Assembly (NCBI GenBank): GCA_028564705.1
Contig: JAPXFQ010002104.1
Span: forward strand, 186,001-250,000
Length of the DNA stretch: 64,000 nucleotides
Direction: 5' to 3'
DNA from: Apricaphanius iberus
Lineage: Eukaryota > Chordata > Actinopteri > Cyprinodontiformes > Aphaniidae
Numbering within the stretch: the first letter of the stretch is position 1; each line of letters opens with the position of its first letter. Positions 36,009 to 47,339 of the stretch are shown piece by piece. The notes under the pieces were generated by a model that was not told the DNA's origin, made no database searches, and was given only the letters and a program-made list of their open reading frames with translations. The translations under genes were made by a program, and so were the position numbers.

Positions 36009-36014
36009 AATAAA
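36009..36014 (+). other. Poly(A) signal of the membrane-anchor gene
   Basis: AATAAA within CTCAATAAAGCTAAATTG. It would give a 3' UTR of ~1.2 kb after the stop at 34838. No competing AATAAA was seen between them, but shorter variants may be used. Confidence 0.5.
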
Positions 36015-36029
36015 GCTAAATTGTATTTT

Positions 36030-39000
36030 AAGAAAAAATATATATACTCAGTGTTTTGTGGTATTTATTGATAGAAGTAACATGTAGGCTTATATTTTTG
36101 GCTGCGGATACAATTGTTTAATTGTTTGGGCTTTAAGCTTAAAAGGAAGTAATTATGCAGGTGCAAATTCGCAGCTAATGGTGAGTAACTCTTAGCTAGT
36201 GTCACGTTAGCATCGGTTTTGTGGATTTGTTTTAAAATATGAAATGGAAATATTTTTATGATTTTTTTTTATTTTAAGGACCACCTCAGAAAACAACAGT
36301 CATTAAAACAGAAATATATTAATCTGTCTAACAGCTATACGAATATTTCAGATTATTTTAATCACAGTTTGGGATTTGTTAAGTCTTTGCCCTTTTCTTA
36401 AAACTAGAATATTGTGATTCGTAATATAGTTTTTCTCTAGCAATCAGGGAGTGGATTTATTTTTACATTGGTAATATTTATAAATGGTAAAGTACAGAAA
36501 TGTATACCAGTATGAATAATTAAATGCTATCTTGAAAACTTCTATTCAATGTAAAAACTAAAAACTTCTCAAATTCAATTGGTTTCAGTCCCCATTACAT
36601 GTTATATCTTACAGTTTCCGTTTGAATAGGCTGACCCAAATGGACTGGTTTTTATTTATTGATTTTGTCAGGATATCCTCAAGAAGCAGGAAGTAAGAAC
36701 AAAGTTGAATTTTCCAAGGATTTCCATATAAACTTGTTGAAGCTAGTTAATGCCGTTATGAAAAGCATTGTGCAGCCAAACATTTTCTTTATGGGTCAAA
36801 ACTGGCCTGTTTTTCTTAAGTTGTGCTTGCTACACTGCCACCTGCTGATGAAACCATGCAGTCTTCACCTAGCACACACCTTCTCATGTGATTTAATTTA
36901 CGTCTGAACTTTTCTTACTTATTCCCTTAAGTTATAGGAAGTTAATATAACTGTTTTTACTGAGCTAGTTTTTTTGGGAGGAGGGTTTTGGTCTTCAAAT
37001 ATAGAAATTTACATTTTTTTATTTAAAATTTATTTGAAAATCAGTATTCAGTTCTATTTGGTTTATATTTTCCGGTATTTTCATCCTAAAGTTTTGGGAC
37101 CGATTTGTCAAGGTCACAAACGAGTCACACTGGTCAATAAGCTTAATGTATGTTCTTGCACTGTATGGAAAAGAAAGCATTTGCCTGAGCATTGATGCTG
37201 CTTTTAATGAAACGGCCTAAGGTTAAGGCTTTGGAGGAGGAGTCTCATAAAAAGGTTTGATCTCCTCTCTCTAAATCCCGTTGTTATGGTAACAATCAGA
37301 AATGCTTTGTGAAGACAGATTTTTCATAAGTAGATCAGGAGTTTGTACCCAGAGTTCAAACCTATGTGTTAAAGTGATTCCTGCTCATCTACTGACTTGT
37401 AGGGAAACGGTTTAGCCGCAGAAAATCTGTTATGCATCAGATCACTGTATTTTACCTCGTCCTCGTAAGCCATGACACACCTAATAATGTAAAAAAAAAA
37501 AAAGGTGGAATATACTTTGTTGCATAGATTTTTGTGTATTTCGGAGGAAAGTTTGACTCATTTGGTTGCAGTGATAAATACCCTTTATGCATGTTGTGCA
37601 GCAGCAATGCTCTCCATGTGAATGGCTGCAAGTGACATAGTTGCTGTACAGCCAGGTAGGAGTTTTTTGTTGTCTTTTTATTTGAAGCGAGGCATGGCCC
37701 ACATGTTTCACTTCCATTTCGCCCACACACAACGCTTCAACTTCAGAGTATTTCAGCAGGATATGATTAAAGGCTCACTCTTTGTGTGGACACTATCAAA
37801 GGCTTGGATTGGACAGTTTAAACTAGATTCATACCCAGGAAATAAAAGTGCACAAATTTGCAGTATATGTTGACACAAAACAGGATTTTTTTTTTACAAA
37901 TTGATGCAGTATGATATACAGTATTTTAAGGTCTCAAGTTTGACATTACTTAATAAAACAACATAATATCAGCTGTCTAAGATTCACACTTTATTAAGTA
38001 GGATGGCATTAGGTAAATTGGACCACCTTTTGGCAACTGTAGACATTAAAATCCTTTGCAGCCATTGGTTGTAAAAATTTAAACGGCTATCAAGCCCAAA
38101 CTTTAAATCACTAATTTTCCCTTATGGCCCAAGTTACCTTCTGTCACCCTACACCTTGTTACTAAGTTTTTTAAACCTTCCTCTTACATTTTGGGTAAAA
38201 TTGACTGCTTAGCAATCAAGCAGTTCCCGCAGAATTTGTCAGATGCACATTAATGATGCAAGTCGCCCACTCAGCTGCATCTGCACTACTGGATTTAGAG
38301 CTGGTGACTGGGGAACCTGGTGGAGCTCAGAGAGGTCATGATGTTTCAAGAAACTAGTACGAGCTCATTTGAGCTTTGTGATATAGTGCACTGAAAGTAG
38401 CTATCAGAAGGAATGGAGATAATCAGCAACAATACTAAGGCATAAGCATGGGGCCTGGGGATTTGATGGATCAAGTAATGTTGATTCCTACCCTTGGTGA
38501 GAGGAGATACTTTTTTCTTACCCCTCCCTTCCATGTCCTATTCCTGCTTCTATGTATTGTCCAAAGCAACCGAGGTAAACCATGGATATGGTCAGCTGGT
38601 CTCTAAATGCAGTTGATCAAATCTTTTTTAATTAAAGAGTGAGTCATTGGGAACCTTCATGTCCTGACAGTAGGTTCCCAAGTACATATACAATGGATTC
38701 CTGGGTGAAGTGGAAACTCATATGTCTCTTGTTGCTCTCTGTCATGGATGTAGAAGACATCTATGTAGTTGGATTTATAGTCGCCTGTTTTCTGCTGTTT
38801 TGAGTGGGTGGATTCCTGGTGTATCGCAAACTTTGTGAGTTGTCTGTAGTAATTGAGAAGCTCCCTGACCTTCACATGGTGATGTGCTAAGCTATCAGCG
38901 CTCAGACTTGTGCGCCACACAACAGAACCGCGTTAGGTTGGATGCTTTGTTTTCCAACTTGGCTGCTGTTTCAGAACTTGTACGTTAAATGGAATTGAAC

Positions 39001-41870
39001 TTGGCAAAGCTTTCAGCCCAGGCTGGTGGAAACTGTCCCCAATTCAACTGTTTCAAAGCAATGAAGACCACTGAGAGAGACTTTAAAGAAGACAATACAA
39101 CCTCTTTCATGGACCAAAAACAGTTTACAGTTATCTAATCTGACCGCCACATGTTGGACTTGGACCTTGGTCGAGAATCTTAACCTACCCTGGATGTTTA
39201 TGTTGATGGATCTGCCCCCACACCCTCCCCAATTCGTCGCATAGACTCATTACGATGCACACATGCAAGCACGTTCAACCCACAATCACAGACATGCAAA
39301 CACCCCTGGTTTCAAACGTCCTCGCCCCCTCCCTGATCCTCCCTCCCACTTCTTTGCAGCGGATGTAAAGTCACGCTGAGCAGCTGGTTCCTTGCTGCTG
39401 CACAGCTAGCTGAACTTCTGCTTTGCTTGCGTTTGCCACTTTGCTGCTTGAAAAGCAGGTAACGCTTGAAAAATTGACGCAGCCTACGCACACAAAGCGC
39501 CGTAAAGACTCTGAGACCCTCTGACGGACTCAACCATAGACTTTACATGTAATCTTGCCACATTTGACGCTGACGTTTGGGGCTGTATTAACCAACCACT
39601 ATAGTGAGACTGTCTGAAATATGTGTTTCAATGTACCGGTGTTTTTATTAGTACCCCTGTTCTGCCGCCCCACTTTAACGGAAGCAGAGCATAGGTGTCC
39701 TTTTTTTTCCTGCCATCCACTCAAACCAAATATTAGTCATCTCATGTTCTGCATATGGGAGCACCTGTATCTGCTGATCTTACAGCCGCCTGATCCTGTG
39801 ATGTATGTTGTGTCTGTATGTTTCTCTTGGAAGACTTTTGTGTTGGAAGACAACTTTGTTGTTCCACTGGTTGGAGTGCCAATAGAGTCATCCATTCATT
39901 TGGATCTGCTATTGTCCAATGTAGTCGGATTTAGACTCTTAAAAAAAATGAGATGCATTCCTTTAAACGTTTGGAGGTTTTAATATGATTTGAATTGATC
40001 ATACAGGAGGACATTAACACATTACAGTAAAATGCAGAATACTGACCCGTCTCAATTTTACAACAACAAGCTTATATTATTTCTAGTAACTTTACTCTAT
40101 CTATTGTACTAGATAAAGTACGACTCTCGGGGTAAAAATCAGAGACTTGAAGGCGCCTTTCTCTTTGATTAGAAAGCTGTGAACTTTGTACACCTTTAAG
40201 GATGCCCAGTCCGAAGAGCCATCTCCATGGTAACACAGGATGTGGATTCTCATTATCAAAACTCTCTGACCATGACTTGGGTAAAGGCGTCACTCAATAA
40301 GACTAAACATTCAAACTAATACTACAACATTAAGTAAAAATGGTCACAGTTGATTACAAAATACAGAAAAAACATAACACTAAATCTTTCCACCACATCC
40401 AGTTTTGGTATGGTAATATGATTCTCTGACTGGCATGTAAACTGACTTGATTCTCAACAGGGGGCAAGCCCTTAATCCGATTACTCCAAAAACCTTGATT
40501 TAGATGTTCATGTAAACGTACTGAATGCACTTAGGTGATATTTTATATGTAGGCAAAAGAAGTCCAAGGTGTAGTCTGGTGAGCAATAAAAAAAAATCCA
40601 ATTGTCTATTGCTTCCCACTGCTTGTCCTGCTCGTGTAAAAAACCTTAGGCCCAATGTAATGTACGTTCGTCCTATACCATTCCCTTTACTTATAGAAAA
40701 TGGTCCCACAGTTCCTCCTGGCTGACTCACAATGGGAAAACAACAAGAATAAAACAAAAACATTAACACTCATTAACCTAAAAATAAACCTTGTATTTAA
40801 CAGAGTAAAATAAAGTAAAACAAAAACAAATTTGAACAAAATTCAAATATTGCAAATAAGAGAGAAATAGCCCTAACAATACTATTAGTTTAGTTTCCTG
40901 TTTTTTTAAGCAGGCGGGGTGACGCCTAGCGTTTGGCTTTGTTTTTCTTTGATAAATAACAACCTTGTGGAAGCTGTGTTATGTTTTTGTCCTGATACGT
41001 AAAACCCTGGATACAGGAAAAACTGTGCCTTTGAACAGCGATGCCATTTCACATGTCGAGGTTACACTGTTATCCAACTGTTGGCGTTGTCAGTCGTCAT
41101 AAAAGTGAACAAGCCAACAGGTGCTGTGTGCATGGGCTTTCTTACTGCCCCCTTTGACTCTTTCTTTCAGTCGTGCCTGAAGAGCCTTGACCCAAATTCC
41201 ACAGCACTTTGAGATCAAGGAGAAACGTGATCCCTCTGTTGACCCTCCAAGTATTTAGCACTGGGCAACAGTATAGATGCTCGACAAGTCTTCTCAGGGT
41301 GTCATAGTTCATTGACAAGAATTGACGAATAAGCCAATTGTGTCTTGCTTAGAATTGAGTTACATAGTGGAAAATGAAGTTCTTGCACTTGATAAGTCCA
41401 GTCACAGGTTGGAACGTGGAATCCCTTGAGAAAGCATTGGTAAAATGCGTGCAGAGTACAAAATAGTTACAGAAATTATGGCCAAAAACAACTGGTGCAT
41501 CAACTGCTTTAAAAACTGTTTAAACTGTGCGTGCCAAGACAATGGGCTTAGAATTGTAGCTACTTATATTACCCTGTGTATATGTAACATCTAGGTTATA
41601 AGAGGAACTGTGGGAACTTGTGCTCCTTGAATAGTCCCACACAACTGGGGAGAAAGGAGGGAGCAAACACACAACACTGCTGCTTAGGGAATGGAAAGCA
41701 GAGCAGCACACAGCAATCTCTGCACTCTTCCACTGAGAATTACAACTTGGACATCCATGAGCTGAGCCTTTCCTCAAAAACTGCAAAAAAAAATAAGGGA
41801 TCCAAAATCCTTGGGCACCCAGAGGCATATAAAGCATCTACTAATTAAAGTTGTTAGAATAGATTACAGA
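36030..41870. other. Gene-poor stretch between the membrane-anchor and KLHL33 genes
   Basis: No supported coding exon. An open frame at 39621-39983 has no domain or splice context. A GC-richer patch at 39330-39480, ending in AAAAGCAG|GTAACG, could be a non-coding first exon for the kelch gene, but nothing confirms it. Around 40440-40740 the sequence reads like a decayed DNA transposon (...CATGTAAACGTACTGAATG...). Confidence 0.45.
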
Positions 41871-41937
41871 TAGATTGAACAGTGTAGCATTAGTTAATCC
41901 ATTCCTCCACAAAGAATCTCTGGGACAGAAGAGAGAG

Positions 41938-44900
41938 ATGGAGGAGAACAGGAGAAAACGATGGAGGGGGAGGACATGCCACCAGGCTACTGCTGATGGG
42001 GAAGAGGAGGACAAGGTGGAGGAGGAAGGTAAGGATGTCAACAGTTATAAAAAGGTGAATGAGAAAGAAGAGAAAAGGGGAGCAGAGGGACGTGAAAGTG
42101 AGAAGGAAGAAAATGGTGAACTTAAGAATTCAAGAAAGGAAGATGAGCAAGATGAAGGGAATACTGAAGCAAATAAAAAAGGAGATGAAATAGAGTGGGA
42201 GGTTATAGCGTGTGAGGGGGTAAATGATGACGAAGAGAAACTGGTAAAGGAAGAAGATGAGAGGCACACGACTGAGGACGATTGGAGAGCAGAGAAGGTG
42301 AAGGAGGTTGAGGAAAATAGCAAACTGGAGGAAAGGTTGGTAGATGGAGCGCAGGGTGATGAAAATGAGGCGAAGCATCATAAACAGGAAACAAATGACA
42401 CATATAACTTCAGAAAACAGATAAACAAAACTGAGGTTCAATATTTTCAGCAAAACTACAAGAGCAAGAGCAATGCACAAAAAGATGTAACATGTGAAAA
42501 TGAAGGCACACTGTTAGAATCACAACAATCAATTTGCAGTGAGGAAGACTACCAGCCTTCTGAGAGGCAGAATCAAGATGAACTAATCTGTCCTGACAAC
42601 ATGTCATGGAGAACGAAGGGGAATATTATTCGAGACTATAATTCTCTAGAGAGGAACGAAGAAGACGAAGGCAAGAAATTGGCACGTGACAAAACTACAG
42701 AATCTTGGAAAAAACTGAAAGAGACTGAAGATGATGATGGAAATCTGCAAGAGGAAACTGCAAATGATGAGGATGATAACGAAGAGGAAGGTAATGTGAA
42801 GATTTACCATAAAGATGATCATCCAACAATCATCTTCGTTGCCTTGAGAGAGTTCAGGGATTCCTTGGTTCTCACCGATCTTACTCTGAACACGAAGGAT
42901 GGCAGGAGTATATGTGTCCACTCCACAGTTCTGGCTGCTGTCAGCTCAGTGATCCGGATAAAACTGAATGAAAGAAAAGTAGAAAACAGTCGAGAAAGTG
43001 AAAGGAAACCTCCTGATACAAGTGCTGGAGGTCATAAGTGGACAGTGTCTCTCGATCCTGAGGTGGATTGCGTCGGATTAGAGGCGGTTGTGGAGTTTGC
43101 CTACACTGGACTCATATCACGTTTGAATGAGCAAAACATTGACCAGGTAAAAGCTGCTGCTACAGTGCTGGATGCCCCTAGAGTATTGAGCCTCTGTAAT
43201 TTGCAGGAAGAGTTTCCAGACAGTCTCTCAGCTACAAGGAAAGGGCAAAACGCTCTGCGGAACAGATTGCAATAAATCTGGAATCTATCAAACAGTTGTG
43301 GATGGACAGAGTCGGCTGCGATGTCACCTTGGAATCCCTTGGTGGATCATTTCTTGGTAAGTACTCAGGCAGTCTCCCTACAAGATAGAGATGTGACCTT
43401 ACTCCATTGTGCTTGTTTCACCTTATTAAATTATTTGGAAACAACTGTCTCAGTCAATTGGTCTCCTTTAACTAGATATTTAGGGTAATTCATTTATAAC
43501 TACAGTGAGGAACATAAGTAATTGAACACACTGCAATTAACATCATAGGTTAATTTCTACTGTGAGAGACAGCATACCCCCACCCCTCAGGAAATCACAT
43601 TGTATTTAAAGAATTTATTTGCTATTGCTGCACATGTGTCGTTGAACACCTGGTAATCAGTAATAATTCTGTACCTTTTAAAAAGTCTACCTCTATGCCA
43701 CTCATTAATCTAAATGAGTGGTCAGTCAGACTCCAGCTACTACCATGGGCAAGACCAAAGAGCTGTGAAAAGACACCAGAGAAAAAAATGGTAGACCATC
43801 ACAAGGCTGAAAAGGGCTATGGGGTAATTTCTAAGCAGCTTGGTGAAAATAGATGTAGAAAATAGATGAACTGTTGGAGCAATTGTAAGATAATTGAAGT
43901 GGCTAAATATCCCTTGACTGGGGCTCCACCAAAGATCTCACCTCATTGGGTATGAGTAATGACAAGAAAGTCATTAATTCAAAGGTTACTGTCTGTAGAA
44001 CACTACATCATCATGGTTTAAAATAATTGTATGAAACGTTCTCCTATTCAAGTCATTATACATCAAGGCCTGTCTGAAGCTTGCCAATAACCATTTGGAT
44101 GATCCAGAGGAGGCATGTTAGAAAGTTGTGTGGTCAAAAGAGACCAAAATACAACTTTTTGGTCTAAACTTTACTTGTATTTGAAGGAAAAAGAAGGTTC
44201 AACTGCATCCCTTCTTTAAAGCATGGGGATAGAAACATCATGCTTTTTTGTGAACAGGAAAGGAAGACTGCACTGTATTAAGGAAAGGATGAATGGGGCC
44301 ATGTTTCGTGAAATTTTGAGTAAAAACCAGTCAGAGCATTGAAGATGGATCTTGGCTGGGTCTTCCAACATGACAATGACCTGAAGCTCACAGACATGAT
44401 AACCAGTGAGTGACTCTATAATACGTTTATCAAGGTTCTGGAGTGGCCTTGCCAGTCTCCAGACCTAAATTCAATAGAAAATCTTTGGATGGAACTGAAA
44501 CTTCTCAGCAACAAGCCCAAAACCTGACAGATCTAGAGAAGGTCTGTGTGAAAGAGTGGACCGAAATCCCTGTTGCAGTGTGTGCTAAGCAGGTCAGGAA
44601 CGACAGGAAACATTTGACCTCTGTAATTACCATGGCTTCTGTACCAAATATAATTATGGATTTTGGTGTTAGGTGTTCAAATACTTATGTGCAGCAATAA
44701 AATACAAATAAATTATTTAAAAATCATACGATTTGATTTCCTGGATTTCTATTTTAATGTATCACTGTGGAAATACACCTACAATGTGAATTTCAGACCC
44801 CTCCATAATTTCTAAGTGGGAGAACTTGCAAAATCACCGGGTGTTCAAATACTTATGTTCCTCCCTGTATTCCTGAGCTTAACTCTGAGTTTTTCTATTG

Positions 44901-46974
44901 CTACTGGCTGACTGAAACAGTTCTATACCTTGAAAAATGAAGCTACATAGGACTATGGTCTACATCCTAGCACAATAGATTAGTCAAAATTGTTGTGTGT
45001 TGTGTTTTTAAGATACTACTTTACACTTTCTGGAAATAACAATTGTAGTTGAATTTCACATTCAATAGTCTGTCTCTATAAACTCTTTGAAGCATGTTCT
45101 CTTATTACCTTCTGTTTAGTTCACAGAGTTATCCTGGCTGTCAGTAGTGACTATTTCCGTGGGATGTTCACTCTGGGTATGAAAGAGTCTCTTCAGTCTT
45201 GTGTGAGCCTTCCTTTCCTCTTGGCGTCAGATCTAGAAGTACTGATTGGCAGCTCCTACAGTGGAACTCTTCCCCTCAGTTGGATGAATGCATTTGAGAT
45301 TGCGTCCATTTCTCTTCAGCTCCAGTACCAACCTGCCCTGTCTTTGTGCTTTAGCTTTCTTCACCGTGAAATTAATCATTATACTTGCCTTGATGTGGTA
45401 GCTTTCGCTGAAGCCTATGGAATCGCACTTCTTCTTGAAGCTGCAGATGATTTTGTCCTACGGCAATTTCAAGCAGTGGCCTGCACTTCTAAGTTCAAGG
45501 ACCTTCAAGCCAAACAGCTTCTCAAATATCTGAACAGTAACTCGCTCTGTGTTCCATCGGAGCTTGTTGTGTTCAATGCTGTGGTATCATGGATTCAAGC
45601 GAAGCCCAATCGAAGACTTTCACTTGCTGATGAGCTAATGAAAACGGTACAGTTTTCTCTTATGACATTTAAGGAATTCAAGGAGGTCCAATCACAGAAC
45701 ATCTGGTGTGATCACAGCTTGACAGGGGTGTATAAAAAAGCTTTTGAAGAATTCTACAGCAATGAGACTCCATCAAAGAGCCAGTGTCGTATCTATGTGC
45801 CCAAAGAGAGTCTTGTCTTGATTGGGGGCGACCAAATCTCTGAAGACTTGAGCAGCTGCAGCGTCAGCAGAGATGTTTGGTTTGGAAATTCTGTAAGAAG
45901 TCTAACAGGAACAAACAAGGCAATTGAGTGGAGAAGACTGGGAGAAATGCCAGAGTCACCGAGGTTCAGTCATGAAGTTGCTGTGCTCGATGGACAACTG
46001 TACATTTTTGGAGGCAAAAAATATTACGGCAAGGGTGACATCTTCAGTTCTGTTTATAGGTGAGAGAAAGTAGTACATCAGAAATAATAACTTACCGAAC
46101 CATCTACCTATTCACATTTTAATGCATACATCTATCCCTACACCTCAACTGTAGGTATGACCCACTTCAAGACAGCTGGGAGTGCCTATGTGAGATGCAA
46201 GAGAAGAGATCCTCTTTCTCTGTGGTTGTTCTGGATAAACAGTTATATGCTGTCGGTGGATACTGTGAACCTGATCACATGGATACTGTTGAATGCTACT
46301 GTCCAGCTACAAAATCCTGGAGGTAATCTACAAAGAAAATGAATTGACTGTACTGCCTTGTGTCAAGTTTCACAAAATTATTTTCGTTATTTCCACTTTA
46401 AACTTCATGGAGCTGGCCATCCCTAGCTTACATCAATCTCTTCTCTTTCAGTTTCACCCGACCTTTGGATCTACCTTTGGGCGGGCATGTTGCGAAAGTT
46501 TTCAAAGGACAGATCTTCATCTCTGGAGGGCAAAATACCGACCAGTTGTGTTTCACGTCTATGTTTCTGTATCACCCAGAGACAGGAAGCACCCAGCTGG
46601 CAAGCATGAGCAAACCTCGAGCTCATCACAGCATGCAGAGCCTGGGTGAACACTTGTACGTGGCGGGAGGAGTCACCACAAACGATAACATGACTGTCAT
46701 TGACCAGCTTGCCTGCGAGATGTATAGTCCAGCGGCCAACTCCTGGACTGCATTCACGTCTCTGCGAGTGCCACATGTCGCGGCAGGAAGCGCGGTATTG
46801 GAGGGAAAGTTTTACCTGCTGGGTGGATACAGCCAGGAGGATTACAGTGATACGAATATAGTCCATCGCTATGACACCAACACACAGAAATGGGAGAATG
46901 TCGGACAAATGCCAGGGCCTAATAATGAAATAGGGGCGTGTGTGCTGTGTTTGCCACAACATTTGCGTATGTAA
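41938..46974 (+). CDS. klhl33: KLHL33-type kelch protein with acidic N-terminus and two BTB domains (frameshifted in assembly)
   Basis: Kelch-like proteins usually serve as substrate adaptors for CUL3 ubiquitin ligases; the KLHL33 substrate is unknown to me. Exons: 41938-43356, 45120-46059, 46155-46322 and 46452-46974 (TAA at 46972). ATG at 41938 (GAGATGG, good Kozak) is the first in frame; an earlier exon is possible. Residues ~1-290 are Glu/Lys-rich. BTB-1 (~300-420) includes [19 protein letters not shown] and [14 protein letters not shown]-2 starts at [13 protein letters not shown] and continues [24 protein letters not shown] has [13 protein letters not shown] and VVSWIQ. Kelch blades follow: LVLIGGD, LYIFGGK, LYAVGG, IFISGG, LYVAGG, FYLLGG. 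The LVLIGGD and IEWRRLG passages match KLHL33. BTB-1 and BTB-2 lie in different frames within one exon, so an indel between about 43207 and 43240 breaks the frame. Confidence 0.86.
43503..44867 (+). mobile_element. Tc1/mariner element, full length but decayed (1,365 bp)
   Basis: Ends CAGTGAGGAACATAAGTA and TACTTATGTTCCTCCCTG are inverted repeats, flanked by the TA duplication (43501-43502 and 44868-44869) that defines Tc1/mariner insertion. Inside, plus-strand transposase traces remain: CATGGGCAAGACCAAAGAGC near the start and [15 protein letters not shown] near 44460-44505. Stops and indels destroy the ORF. It lies in the intron splitting BTB-2 of the kelch gene, same orientation. Confidence 0.9.
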
Positions 46975-47326
46975 AACAAGTTAATACTTGAGAAATTACA
47001 AGCGCTGACTTTTTTGGGCTGTTTTGAGCAGAAGCTCAAATTTTTGGTATTCTAAACTAACAATCTCAAAGTACACAGGTATGTCAGTTTTATTGACCTT
47101 AGGTTCGACTTGTTTAGGTTATGTTAATTCTTGCTTACATCTATTTTTTTTTCTTTTAATCCTTGACTGTGGTAGCTTTTTATATATGTTTTTTTTGTTA
47201 GTTGCCCGTCAGAACTCAGGTTTTTTTTTTTTACTCACCATAGATGTCATGGTTGCTGTATGTTTTACTGAAAAGGCTAATTGAGTGTTCCAAATGACAT
47301 CATGATTTAGTCTATGCTTTGTGTTT

Positions 47327-47332
47327 AATAAA
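47327..47332 (+). other. Poly(A) signal of the KLHL33-type gene
   Basis: AATAAA 353 bp after the stop codon, followed by TG-rich sequence (TGTGTCCAAC). A second AATAAA lies near 47423. Confidence 0.55.
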
Positions 47333-47339
47333 TGTATTA

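Noticed and set aside
39621..39983. 120-codon plus-strand ORF with a hydrophobic start
   Set aside because: No domain, no splice context and codon content like surrounding non-coding DNA.
42045..42921. Long open frames on the minus strand opposite the acidic kelch exon
   Set aside because: They are Ser/Phe/Leu-rich shadows of the Glu/Lys codons on the plus strand, with no domains.
43147..43206. A 60-nt GT...AG stretch inside the kelch exon as a tiny intron
   Set aside because: It encodes a conserved BTB helix, its length is a multiple of three so it would not repair the frame, and it is too short for a vertebrate intron.
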